From: JACKLD01 sp049297695
GTDB lineage: Bacteria > Pseudomonadota > Alphaproteobacteria > UBA2136 > UBA6156
DNA length: 20,500 nt
Reading direction: 5' to 3'
Assembly: GCA_049297695.1 (NCBI GenBank)
Contig: JBAQUT010000015.1
Span: forward strand, 1 to 20,500
In this document: positions 1 to 7,305 of the stretch, piece after piece
How positions within the stretch are numbered: position 1 is the stretch's first letter
How the letters are laid out: every line of letters starts with the position of its first letter
Translations under genes and position numbers: made by a program
Notes under the pieces: model-generated
The model's database searches: none
Told to the model about the DNA's origin: nothing
Seen by the model: the letters and a program-made list of their open reading frames with translations, nothing else

Positions 1-2
1 AC

Positions 3-293
3 CATACCCTTGGTGAATTAGCTAAAGATACAGAAGGCTTGGATATAGCCCGTGTTAATTTAGAAGACCCTAACTTGGCACCCTTACAAAGGCTTTTAGC
101 TGTTCATAAATATGGTGTTGCTGGTACGGAGGCGACTTTAAATGTAACGAGCGGTAGGGTTATACCGAGAGCTGTTGTTTCAACGATATTAGATATAGGT
201 TCATATTCCGCTTTTGTAGCCATAGGGGCTGCTAAGGCTGTTGATACGGAAATTGGAAAACTTATGAGTGATGACGACAAAACTCTTTCTTAA
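3..293 (+). CDS. 3' end of an unrecognised protein (partial)
   Basis: The reading frame is open from the left edge of the window and ends in TAA at 291-293, so only the last 96 residues are visible and the true start lies outside. I do not recognise the family. The visible part is mostly hydrophilic at the beginning. It has a small-residue and hydrophobic stretch (VVSTILDIGSYSAFVAIGAA) that could be one membrane helix or a buried helix, followed by an acidic tail (SDDDKTLS). Base use is clearly more A+T-rich than in rho just downstream. A TTG at 39 could be read as a start, but the frame continues upstream without a stop, so an internal start is unnecessary. Function unknown. Confidence 0.6.
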   Translation, partial: HTLGELAKDTEGLDIARVNLEDPNLAPLQRLLAVHKYGVAGTEATLNVTSGRVIPRAVVSTILDIGSYSAFVAIGAAKAVDTEIGKLMSDDDKTLS

Positions 294-299
294 ATAGTC

Positions 300-328
300 T
301 TGACGAACCCGTTAAACCACCCTATTTC
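300..328 (+). promoter_or_regulatory. Candidate sigma-70 promoter for rho
   Basis: TTGACG at 300-305 matches the -35 consensus at five of six positions. It is followed by a 17-nt spacer and a weak -10 candidate, TATTTC, at 323-328. It would give a 5' leader of about 90 nt before the rho start at 428. The -10 is poor, so this is a tentative call. Long leaders are known in rho genes of other bacteria, where Rho represses itself, but I see no proof of that here. Confidence 0.3.
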
Positions 329-427
329 TTAAGGGCTGGCGGTTTCCGTGCAGCCCATCTCTCGCCTTCTAGCCTGATTTTGCGATGATGTGCCAACCAA
401 GCAAAGTGAGTTTTACCCTTTTTTATC

Positions 428-2044
428 ATGGATGATTTTACCAAACCGCGTCGGATGACGTTTACCCCCTCGGCTTCCACCAAGACCGTGGTGACCCCCA
501 GCAGCACCGAACCTGTGGTGCCTCCCCGCGGGTTGGACGAGCCTACCGAGCGCGGCCCCCGCGAGCGGTTTGACCGTGGTGACCGTGGGTATGGCCGCGG
601 GCCGCGCCGTAACTTTCGGGACGACCGTGGTGGCGACCGCCCCCGTTATGAACCCCGTGTGGAAAGCCCCATGGACAGTGGTGCTCCACGCCAAGACATG
701 CCCTTGGAGCGCCCTGAACGCCCCATGCGCCCGATGGTGGACGATGATGCGGCGCCTGTTGCCACGACCGGTGCGGAACGAAAAATACCTGATATTAAGC
801 ATTTGAATGACTTGCGGAAGTTGAGCAACGACGATTTGTTCCAACTGGCGGAAGATTGCCAAGTGCGTGACCCGACCAACTTGCGGCGGCATGAGATGAT
901 GTTCCGTATTGTGGAAACCTTGCCGCGGGACATTGAAGTGCGCGGGGAAGGTGTGTTGGAAGTGTTGAGCGACGGGTTTGGGTTTTTGCGCAGCCGCGAC
1001 AACAGTTATGTGGGCACGCCGGAAGATATTTACGTGAGCCCTAGTACCATTCGTCGGATGGGTTTGCGGACGGGGGATAGTATGAGTGGCACCGTGCGCT
1101 ACCCCAAACCTGGCGAGCGGTATTTTGCCTTGGTAAATTTGGAAGTGATGAACGGTGGCGACCCCGAAAAACAGCGCCACCGTCGCAACTTTGACAAGCT
1201 GACGCCGTTGTACCCCAACGAGAAGTTTAACCTTGAGGATGGCAACAACAAGGACAAAACGGGGCAGGTGATTGATTTGGTATCTCCCATTGGGAAAGGC
1301 CAGCGCTGCATGTTGGTGGCCCCGCCCAAGGCCGGTAAAACCGTGATGATGAAAAGCATTGCCCACGCCATTGAGGAAAAACACCCCGAAGTGGAACTGA
1401 TTGTGCTGTTGGTGGACGAGCGCCCTGAAGAAGTTACGGATATGGAACGGAGCGTGAAAGGGGAGGTTGTAAGCAGTACTTTTGATGAACCGGCCAGCCG
1501 TCACGTGCAAGTGGCTGAAATGGTAATTGAAAAAGCCAAGCGCATGGTGGAACAAGGCAAAGACGTGGTGATTTTGCTGGACAGCCTGACCCGTTTGGCC
1601 CGTGCCTACAACACCGTGGTGCCGAGCAGCGGTAAAGTGCTGACCGGTGGTGTTGACGCCCACGCGCTGCAAAAACCCAAACGCTTTTTTGGGGCTGCGC
1701 GGAAGATTGAGGAAGGTGGTAGCCTAACGATTATTGCCACGGCCTTGATTGATACGGGAAGCCGTATGGATGAAGTGATTTTTGAAGAGTTTAAGGGGAC
1801 GGGTAACAGCGAGCTGTGGCTTGACCGCAAACTGGTGGAAAAACGGACGTACCCCGCCATTGATGTTTCCAAGAGTGGAACGCGGCATGAGGAGTTGCTG
1901 TTTAGCCCCGAAGATTTGCAAAAAATCTGGATTTTGCGCCGTATCCTTCAGCCCATGGGTGTGGTGGAAAGCATGGAGTTTTTGCTGGATAAAATGCGGA
2001 AGACGCGCAGCAATGCGGAGTTTTTCAAGCTGATGGCGCAGTAA
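428..2044 (+). CDS. rho: Transcription termination factor Rho with long N-terminal extension
   Basis: Rho is a hexameric RNA-dependent ATPase/helicase that ends transcription. The 538-residue frame matches Rho from about residue 124 to the end: a Rho N-terminal helical domain (about 124-165), the RNA-binding cold-shock-like domain with DGFGFLR at 182-188, Walker A APPKAGKT at 298-305, Walker B VVILLD at 380-385, the Q-loop region SGKVLTGGVDAHAL at 401-414 and the R-loop FKGTGN at 455-460. The C-terminus ends normally. Typical Rho is about 420 residues, so residues 1-120 are an extension rich in Arg, Gly, Pro and Asp, probably disordered. No Shine-Dalgarno sequence is visible before the ATG at 428, so an internal start (for example Met 75, 82 or 91) cannot be excluded. 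The catalytic identity is secure; only the N-terminus is uncertain. Large antisense frames over this gene are shadows. Confidence 0.97.
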   Translation: MDDFTKPRRMTFTPSASTKTVVTPSSTEPVVPPRGLDEPTERGPRERFDRGDRGYGRGPRRNFRDDRGGDRPRYEPRVESPMDSGAPRQDMPLERPERPMRPMVDDDAAPVATTGAERKIPDIKHLNDLRKLSNDDLFQLAEDCQVRDPTNLRRHEMMFRIVETLPRDIEVRGEGVLEVLSDGFGFLRSRDNSYVGTPEDIYVSPSTIRRMGLRTGDSMSGTVRYPKPGERYFALVNLEVMNGGDPEKQRHRRNFDKLTPLYPNEKFNLEDGNNKDKTGQVIDLVSPIGKGQRCMLVAPPKAGKTVMMKSIAHAIEEKHPEVELIVLLVDERPEEVTDMERSVKGEVVSSTFDEPASRHVQVAEMVIEKAKRMVEQGKDVVILLDSLTRLARAYNTVVPSSGKVLTGGVDAHALQKPKRFFGAARKIEEGGSLTIIATALIDTGSRMDEVIFEEFKGTGNSELWLDRKLVEKRTYPAIDVSKSGTRHEELLFSPEDLQKIWILRRILQPMGVVESMEFLLDKMRKTRSNAEFFKLMAQ

Positions 2045-2051
2045 TATAATG

Positions 2052-2064
2052 GGGCCTCTGGCCC
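2052..2064 (+). terminator. Short GC hairpin after rho, weak terminator candidate
   Basis: GGGCC-TCT-GGCCC forms a 5-bp G:C stem eight bases after the rho stop codon. No T-run follows, so it is not a classical intrinsic terminator. It could be a transcript-end stabiliser or chance. Confidence 0.2.
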
Positions 2065-2093
2065 TGTTAGCTTGTTAGGGTTAGATTGATAAC

Positions 2094-2915
2094 ATGAAGC
2101 CACTTATTCTCTGCATGAAATGGGGAACCCGCTATGGGGCGGAGTATGTGAACCGTTTGCACAGCATGTGTGTGCGGGGGATGGGAGGCAAGCCCTTTGA
2201 TTTTGTGTGTTTTACGGATGATGCGACGGGATTGGTGGCGGGGGTTGATGCGCGGCCGTTGCCAAGTTTTGAGGGAGTTCCAGCCCATTTGGCTGTAAAG
2301 CCATGGCGGAAGTTGACGTTGTGGAAAGATGATTTAGACAAAGACTTTATGGGGCGGAATACCCTTGTGTTGGATGTGGATGTGGTGATTACAGGCGATT
2401 TGCAAGCGTTTTTTGAGTTTGAGCCTGCATGGGAGTTTGTGGTGTGGCGCAACCCCACTAAGCCGAACTCGGGTGTTGGGAATACCAGTGTGTTTCGTTT
2501 CAAAGTTGGAAGTCATCCGGAAATTTGTGAGCGGTTTGTTGCAAATCCGGTAGGTGTGTGGCAGGGAGAATTCCGTATTGAACAAGAGCTGATTGCGGCG
2601 CGGCTGGGGGATGGCACGGCAGCGCGGGAGACGGGATTGCGGCCTGAAGTGGCTAATGACCCGTTTTATAAGGGTTTGAACGTGATGGGATATTGGCCCG
2701 CGGGGTGGTGTGTGAGCTTTAAGGAAGACGTGATGCCTGAATGGCCGATGCGGTTGTGGCAGGAGGCCAAACTGCCTGTGGGGGCGAGGGTGGTGGTGTT
2801 TCATGGCAAGCCTGACCCTGACGAAGCGTTGCGAGGCGAGTGGCCGAGCGTGTGGTGGAAGCGGTGGTATAAGACGATACGGCCTGTGGGGTGGATTGCG
2901 GACTACTGGCGTTAA
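2094..2915 (+). CDS. GT8-like glycosyltransferase, putative
   Basis: This 273-residue protein resembles bacterial nucleotide-sugar glycosyltransferases with a GT-A fold. Residues 1-42 form a first beta-alpha unit (MKPLILCMKWGTRYG, then FVCFTDD). KPWRKL follows at 69-74, and LVLDVDVVITGDL at 91-103 contains the DxD-type metal and sugar-nucleotide site (D94, D96). A C-terminal VVVFHGKPDP at 233-242 resembles the conserved histidine motif of GT8-like enzymes. No signal peptide is seen and the C-terminus is rich in Trp and basic residues, so membrane association is possible. The acceptor cannot be told from sequence; envelope polysaccharide is a guess. A gap of 49 nt separates it from rho, and the next gene starts 16 nt after its stop, so it may be cotranscribed with one or both. 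The start at 2094 has only a weak ribosome-binding site. Confidence 0.72.
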   Translation: MKPLILCMKWGTRYGAEYVNRLHSMCVRGMGGKPFDFVCFTDDATGLVAGVDARPLPSFEGVPAHLAVKPWRKLTLWKDDLDKDFMGRNTLVLDVDVVITGDLQAFFEFEPAWEFVVWRNPTKPNSGVGNTSVFRFKVGSHPEICERFVANPVGVWQGEFRIEQELIAARLGDGTAARETGLRPEVANDPFYKGLNVMGYWPAGWCVSFKEDVMPEWPMRLWQEAKLPVGARVVVFHGKPDPDEALRGEWPSVWWKRWYKTIRPVGWIADYWR

Positions 2916-2931
2916 AAGGAGCGTTTATAAG

Positions 2932-3669
2932 ATGGACATGGCTTTAAATGTCTTTGCCTTTTCTGTATACTTATATATATTGCCCCAAACTGTGGAAAGT
3001 GTACTTAATATGAAGAAGTATCCCGTTGTTTTTATGAATATCCAAAATGTGCAGGAGCATGTGGGGTGGGTGACATTGAATGAGGGGTGTTTGGAAGAAA
3101 TCCATGACCATGAGCGGGGTTTGAACTGGGCGCTACTTGTTTCGGGCATGAGGGGGAATTTGGGTTTTTGGATATATCGGGAAGATGAGAAGCCTATACG
3201 GCAGGGGGGATATGTTTTCCCTTTGTGGTTTCAGGATGGAACTGCATTACATAGCCCTGTAATGAAACTGTTTTATGGAGTGGTAAACGATATAAAATCA
3301 AATAGTATGAGTGTGTTACCGCGTGGAATTGTGGAGCAAGGATTGATAGGGAAGTTAAGTGCTTCGGAATTTGTAGAGGCCTGGTACAAAGATGTATTGG
3401 CCGTGTATGTGCGAGAACTAGCCGAGGGTACAGCCTCGGATGATTTAATTGAAACGTTGGATGCGGTGTTTGAAGAGATGGGGGTGGTTGCAACCTCGGT
3501 ACATGGTGATGATACGGTGGGTGGAGATGTGATGGAGTTGACTTTTGTGGATAAAAGCAACCTATGGATAACTCCTCAGGGGATTAAAAAAGTAACGACG
3601 TTTAGCCGAGGAAATGAGGAAATGGCTCGGAAATTGAATACTATGATAGCTTACGAAGGACGGGCGTAA
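2932..3669 (+). CDS. Hypothetical protein, 245 aa
   Basis: I do not recognise this family. I placed the start at ATG 2932 because AAAAGGAG lies at 2914-2921, 10 nt upstream; the frame extends further back, but only through the end of the glycosyltransferase gene in another frame. Another Met (MKKYPVVFM) at 3010 is possible. The first 20 residues (NVFAFSVYLYILPQTVESVL) are hydrophobic enough for a weak membrane or signal segment if the 2932 start is right. The rest is soluble-looking, with mixed acidic and hydrophobic stretches, two Trp-containing segments (GLNWALLVSG, NLGFWIYRE) and a Lys/Arg-containing tail. It is more A+T-rich than the upstream gene. It is probably cotranscribed with the glycosyltransferase (16-nt gap) and ends 3 nt from the convergent HIT gene. 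Confidence 0.6.
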   Translation: MDMALNVFAFSVYLYILPQTVESVLNMKKYPVVFMNIQNVQEHVGWVTLNEGCLEEIHDHERGLNWALLVSGMRGNLGFWIYREDEKPIRQGGYVFPLWFQDGTALHSPVMKLFYGVVNDIKSNSMSVLPRGIVEQGLIGKLSASEFVEAWYKDVLAVYVRELAEGTASDDLIETLDAVFEEMGVVATSVHGDDTVGGDVMELTFVDKSNLWITPQGIKKVTTFSRGNEEMARKLNTMIAYEGRA

Positions 3670-3672
3670 AGG

Positions 3673-4044
3673 TTATCCGAGGATTTTAGCGCCTAAGGGT
3701 TTGCCGCCGAGGAGGTGGAGGTGGAGGTGGGGGACTTCACCTTGGGAGTCGGGCCCAGCATTGATGACGATGCGGAACCCACTTTCAAGGACACCAGCTG
3801 CTTTTGCAACATCAGGAATGCTGGCCATGAGTTGCCCTAAAAAATTGGAGTCATCAGGGGTGGCGTCTTGCAGGCCAATGAGATGTTGTTTGGAAATAAT
3901 AACAATATGGATAGGTGCTTCGGGGTGGATATCGTGAATAGCCAGCACATAGTCATTTTCAAATACCACTTTGGCGGGGATTTCGTTTCGAAGAATTTTG
4001 CCGAAGATGGTGGGGTTGGTGGCGAGGGAGTGGCGAGGGTTCAT
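3673..4044 (-). CDS. hinT: HIT family (histidine triad) nucleotide hydrolase
   Basis: HinT-type proteins hydrolyse nucleoside phosphoramidates such as AMP-lysine and are dimeric, cytoplasmic enzymes. The 123-residue protein is of family length. It shows the N-terminal segment TIFGKILRNEIPAKVVFEND (12-31), the central LAIHDIHPEAPIHIVIISK (34-52), a nucleotide-binding NAGPDSQGEVPHLHLHLLGG (95-114) and the histidine triad H106-x-H108-x-H110. The start is ATG 4044; no strong ribosome-binding site is visible, and the first ten residues are poorly conserved, so the start could be slightly internal. It converges on the gene ending at 3669 with a 3-nt gap. Family assignment is secure; the exact subgroup (HinT versus another HIT hydrolase) is inferred from the triad and length. 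Confidence 0.93.
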   Translation of the reverse strand: MNPRHSLATNPTIFGKILRNEIPAKVVFENDYVLAIHDIHPEAPIHIVIISKQHLIGLQDATPDDSNFLGQLMASIPDVAKAAGVLESGFRIVINAGPDSQGEVPHLHLHLLGGKPLGAKILG

Positions 4045-4059
4045 GGGAGGATATTAGGT

Positions 4060-4081
4060 GCTAGGATGCTAGGATACTAGG
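4060..4081. repeat. Short tandem repeat in the hinT leader
   Basis: GCTAGGAT occurs twice in tandem (4060-4067, 4068-4075), followed by the related ACTAGG. It lies 16-37 bp upstream of the hinT start. The rest of the intergenic stretch 4082-4269 is A+T-rich up to about 4150 and G-rich after it. A weak -10-like TATACA lies at 4129-4134 on the + strand, without a convincing -35 box. I see no RNA gene or ORF there. Confidence 0.35.
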
Positions 4082-4269
4082 AAAAAGTGGTGTGCTGATC
4101 TAACTTTTAAATAAACATTTACTTACAGTATACATGAAAAATAAATATAGTGGCAGGTGGGGCTAGGCGGCGGGGGGTGGATTGGTTAAAGTTTGGGCGA
4201 CATAACCCTGCAAGGGGTTGGGTGGGGGGCTGAGGGGCCCTTGCGTGAACAGGGGAGGAGGCGCGAACA

Positions 4270-4770
4270 ATGAAGTTAGCAGCGGTACGGAAGGCGTTTG
4301 TAAACCGTGGCAAGGTGGCCGTAACGGTGCGGCGCGCGCGGGTGAGTGATGTGCCGCAGATTGTGGCGTTGGCGAAGATTCGGGATGGGGCCAAAAAGAA
4401 ATGGAGCGCAGGGCGGCGCAGCGGGTTTACGTTGCAGTTGCGGCATATTGTGCGGGGGAACGACAACCACCGTTGCTGGGTGGCGGTGGATGAGGCCAAG
4501 CGGATTGTGGGCTACGGTTTTGCGAGTTTTACCTACAGCCCGATTGATGACGGCATGTGGTTGCATGTGACCGAGTTGTACGTGCGCCCGCGGTTGCGCA
4601 GCAGCGGCGTGGGGCAGCGTTTGATGCGCACCATTAAAACCGCCAGCCGCAAGGTGAAGGCGCGGGGAGTATCGTTGATAACCCACCCCAACAACATGGA
4701 GGGGAAACGGTTTTACCGCCGCCACGACTTTGCCATGATGGGGATGGTGAGTTGTTGCTGGGTTGGGTAG
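4270..4770 (+). CDS. GNAT family N-acetyltransferase
   Basis: GNAT enzymes transfer an acyl group from acetyl-CoA to an amine. The protein has 166 residues. After a basic N-terminal tail it shows VTVRRARVSDVPQIVALA (18-35), a central strand WVAVDEAKRIVGYGFASF (70-87), the motif A strand and CoA pyrophosphate loop LYVRPRLRSSGVGQRLM (103-119) and motif B NMEGKRFYRRHDF (142-154). The start is well supported by GGGGAGGAGG at 4252-4261, 8 nt upstream of the ATG. The substrate is unknown. The stop at 4770 abuts the S51 peptidase gene, suggesting an operon, although the latter is clearly more A+T-rich, so the pair may not have a common origin. Confidence 0.9.
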   Translation: MKLAAVRKAFVNRGKVAVTVRRARVSDVPQIVALAKIRDGAKKKWSAGRRSGFTLQLRHIVRGNDNHRCWVAVDEAKRIVGYGFASFTYSPIDDGMWLHVTELYVRPRLRSSGVGQRLMRTIKTASRKVKARGVSLITHPNNMEGKRFYRRHDFAMMGMVSCCWVG

Positions 4771-4779
4771 GTGTTGATT

Positions 4780-5475
4780 ATGGCCCAACATATTATTTCA
4801 CGAAGTGGATGGTGTTCGGCAGAACATGATGTTGCGATGATTGGCTACGCCGCTTGTGTGAGTGGGAAAAAACGGGCGAAAGTTCTTTTTTTAAATACGG
4901 CAAGTTCTAGCACTCCACGATACTTAGAAAATGCCCAAAAAACGATAGAGGCAGTGGGTTGTGAATATTCAACCTTGGATTTGTTTGGAAGTATTCGCGA
5001 AGATTATAGTTCTTTTATAATGTCACATGACGTTGTTTATGTAGGTGGGGGGAATACTCGGAGTTTAGTGGCATTATGGAAAGAATACGGGATTGATAAA
5101 ATTTTACAGGAAGCATCTACCATAAACGGTACCATTTTAACGGGTTTTAGTGCAGGTGGTATTTGTTGGTTTGAACAATGTTTGACGGATTCGCTTGCGG
5201 GCGAGCCTCAAACTATTAAAGGCCTTGGTTTTTTAAAAGGAAGTGCTTGTCCTCATTACGATGTTGAGGCATTGCGGCGTCCTACTTACATCAAAAAAGT
5301 AATACAAGGTGAGATATTGCCAGGTTATGCTTTGAGGGATTTCTCGGCACTTCACTTTATCGATGGAGAGTTATTCAAGGCTTTGACAACCCAAAAGGGA
5401 AAAGCACCTGCATATGTAGGTTTGGATGGTGTTGAAAAAGATGTTTCCGTTGAGTTTTATAAGGCAGATGTTTGA
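4780..5475 (+). CDS. Peptidase S51 (dipeptidase E-like) family protein
   Basis: S51 enzymes are cytoplasmic serine exopeptidases built on a class I glutamine-amidotransferase-like fold; PepE cleaves N-terminal Asp dipeptides. The frame shows a first strand KVLFLNTAS, then VVYVGGGNTRSL, the nucleophile elbow LTGFSAGGICW with the catalytic Ser, and ACPHYDVEAL with the likely catalytic His. I chose ATG 4780 (232 residues would begin MAQHIISRSGW); a GTG at 4771 directly after the upstream stop is an alternative adding three residues. Both have only GGTAGGT-type ribosome-binding sequences. The nucleophile and His motifs make the family call firm, but the substrate could be a peptide, an amide or something else. 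Base use is notably A+T-rich compared with the GNAT gene before it, hinting at separate ancestry. It ends 6 nt from the convergent gene at 5482. Confidence 0.85.
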   Translation: MAQHIISRSGWCSAEHDVAMIGYAACVSGKKRAKVLFLNTASSSTPRYLENAQKTIEAVGCEYSTLDLFGSIREDYSSFIMSHDVVYVGGGNTRSLVALWKEYGIDKILQEASTINGTILTGFSAGGICWFEQCLTDSLAGEPQTIKGLGFLKGSACPHYDVEALRRPTYIKKVIQGEILPGYALRDFSALHFIDGELFKALTTQKGKAPAYVGLDGVEKDVSVEFYKADV

Positions 5476-5481
5476 AACGGA

Positions 5482-6144
5482 TTATTCGCGGTCTGCGCTT
5501 GGATGTTCGCGGATCATGCTCCAGAATTGACGTTGGATGTCGCCCGCGTCGCGGGGTTGGGCGGGGGAGTTATCGATGGGTTTGCCGCGGGTGAGATTGA
5601 GGGCTGTGAGGTGGGATGTGTGCCAGCGTTGACCGTTGCGGTTGACCAGAGACGTTCCGTTGGGTGTAACCCCTCGCTGCATGGAGCCTGGCACGGCCAG
5701 CACGAGAGGGCCTGCTGGAGTGATGATGGGGTTGGCGATGCACAGCCAAGGAATGGAATACTGGTATTCGCGGAAGGGGGTATCCCGTACGGCACCCCAT
5801 GTGGCGGAGATGACTCCGCCTTTTTCGGCACCATTGGCAAAGGGTTGTTTGGGGTAGGGGGCTTTGAATATGCTGTGAACCATCAACTCCACGTCTTTAT
5901 CTGTCACTTTGGGTAAGGTGGCGGAGGGCTGGTGAAGGGGCTCTAGGTTTTCCCACCCGACGGTGGTGGTGGCTTCAGGGGCGAAGGCCCATGTATCATT
6001 CTCATAGTTAGGGCGTACGGGGATGGCTACGGCCCGTGAGCCAACGCCGTGGGTGTTGATAACCCAAACAATTTCGATTGCTTGGATTTCGCCTTGGAAC
6101 GGTGATGGAAAGCCCGTGTAGCGACGGTAACCTGTGTGTGCCAT
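5482..6144 (-). CDS. Hypothetical protein, 220 aa
   Basis: I do not recognise this family. The start ATG at 6144 is preceded on its strand by AAGGGGA about 8 nt upstream, a good ribosome-binding site. The protein has no signal peptide and no clear membrane helix. It begins with aromatic and Pro-rich stretches (GYRRYTGFPSPFQGE), then has many Trp, Pro and Thr residues, VIWV-type strands and a segment ITPAGPLVLAVPGSMQRG that looks like a beta-hairpin. The overall look is a small beta-rich soluble protein. The C-terminus is polar (REHPSADRE). It is divergent from the ATP-grasp gene at 6274, with a shared 129-bp control region. Its codon use is like that of the housekeeping genes rather than the A+T-rich genes. 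Function unknown. Confidence 0.65.
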   Translation of the reverse strand: MAHTGYRRYTGFPSPFQGEIQAIEIVWVINTHGVGSRAVAIPVRPNYENDTWAFAPEATTTVGWENLEPLHQPSATLPKVTDKDVELMVHSIFKAPYPKQPFANGAEKGGVISATWGAVRDTPFREYQYSIPWLCIANPIITPAGPLVLAVPGSMQRGVTPNGTSLVNRNGQRWHTSHLTALNLTRGKPIDNSPAQPRDAGDIQRQFWSMIREHPSADRE

Positions 6145-6154
6145 GTGATATTTC

Positions 6155-6168
6155 CCCTTATGTAAGGG
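6155..6168. promoter_or_regulatory. 14-bp palindrome in the 5482-6144 gene leader
   Basis: CCCTTA-TG-TAAGGG is a perfect inverted repeat with a 2-bp centre. It overlaps the ribosome-binding purines of the minus-strand gene starting at 6144. A -10-like TATACT lies at 6173-6178 on the + strand and TATACA on the minus strand at the same place. It may be an operator or may hide the ribosome-binding site. No proof is available from sequence alone. Confidence 0.35.
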
Positions 6169-6273
6169 TTTGTATACTGTGTGGGGTTGGATTTAGCAAG
6201 GGGTGTTGGAATTTTAATGGATTTATGTTTACGTATAGGCTAAGTATTGCATACACGAACAAGGAGGATTGTT

Positions 6274-7305
6274 ATGACATCAAAAATTGGTTCTCACGGA
6301 ACGGCTTTTTCGACACCTCTTTTGGGGCGACTTTTTGAGAAATTGGCGCCGCGTATTGGTGCCAAAGTGGTGTTTGAGCCCGAATGGCGGATTGCGGGGC
6401 AGATTACGTTTGCAAATGGCAAGAAGAGATATTTTCGGTACTCCAGCATTGACTTGAACCAGTTGGGGTCATCGGAGATTGCTAAGGATAAAGATTTTGC
6501 TAACTTCTTTTTGAAAGAGGGCGGTTATTCCACGATTCCTGGTAAAACATTCTTCTCGGACGTTTGGGCCCAAGCCATTAAAAAGCCCGAGCGTGCACGC
6601 GAGGGGGCATGGCTTTATGCAACGCAAGATCTCGGACTGCCTGTTATTGTAAAACCCAACGGTGGAAGCCAAGGGCGAGGCGTTGCTGTTGTGGAAACAC
6701 GGGAACAGTTTGATCGTGCCATGGATGTTGTGTTTGGTTTAGACCGCGTTGCGTTGGTCCAGAAAAAAGTTACAGGCCAAGACTATCGTATTGTGGTTTT
6801 GGATGACGAAATTATTTCGGCGTATCAGCGAATACCTTTGAACGTTCAAGGGGATGGGATTTTGACAATTTCTCAATTGTTGGAACAGAAACAGGAGCAT
6901 TTTATTGTAACAGGACGGGATACCAAATTGAACAACGACGACCCACGGATTGGAGAAGTTTTGGAGCGTCAATCTCTTTCTTTCAATTCGGTTCCTGCTG
7001 CGGGAAGTACGGTTTATTTACTGGATAATGCCAACCTTTCTACGGGGGGAGATTCGGTGGATGTGACGGCAGATTTACACCCATCGATTCAGAAACTGTG
7101 TGTTGATTTGACTCGTGATGCAGGACTGCGTTTATGTGGCGTGGATTTAATGGTTGAAAAGAGTATTTCAGAGCCTTTGGGGGCCTATTGGATATTGGAA
7201 TATAATGCTGCGCCTGGTTTAGACCATTATGCCCAAAGCGGAGAGGCCCAACAACAAGTTGTGGAGGATTTATATTTGAAGGTTTTGGAAAGCATGGGGC
7301 GTTAA
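6274..7305 (+). CDS. ATP-grasp ligase related to cyanophycin synthetase
   Basis: ATP-grasp enzymes activate a carboxylate as an acyl-phosphate and join it to an amine. The start ATG 6274 follows AAGGAGG at 6261-6267. The 343-residue protein has an N-terminal region of unknown role (1-115), then the ATP-grasp core: LPVIVKPNGGSQGRGVAVV (122-140, ATP-binding K127), LVQKKVTGQDYRIVVLDDE (161-179), QRIPLNVQGDGILTI (185-199), an inserted segment NNDDPRIGEVLERQ (220-233) as in cyanophycin synthetases, and the metal-binding WILEYNAAPGLDH (306-318, E309 and N311). Cyanophycin synthetase itself is much larger (about 870 residues) with a Mur-ligase half, which is absent here, so this is not a cyanophycin polymerase. 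The substrates are unknown. Its stop overlaps the stop of the convergent CofE-like gene by 3 nt. Codon use is A+T-rich. Confidence 0.85.
   Translation: MTSKIGSHGTAFSTPLLGRLFEKLAPRIGAKVVFEPEWRIAGQITFANGKKRYFRYSSIDLNQLGSSEIAKDKDFANFFLKEGGYSTIPGKTFFSDVWAQAIKKPERAREGAWLYATQDLGLPVIVKPNGGSQGRGVAVVETREQFDRAMDVVFGLDRVALVQKKVTGQDYRIVVLDDEIISAYQRIPLNVQGDGILTISQLLEQKQEHFIVTGRDTKLNNDDPRIGEVLERQSLSFNSVPAAGSTVYLLDNANLSTGGDSVDVTADLHPSIQKLCVDLTRDAGLRLCGVDLMVEKSISEPLGAYWILEYNAAPGLDHYAQSGEAQQQVVEDLYLKVLESMGR

Noticed and set aside
413..1672. 419-codon minus-strand frame over rho
   Set aside because: His/Phe/Thr-rich shadow of rho with no family resemblance; the opposite frame is unmistakably Rho.
4045..4269. 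Possible small gene in the hinT/GNAT gap
   Set aside because: The only ATG with nearby A+T-rich leader opens a frame of about 10 codons.
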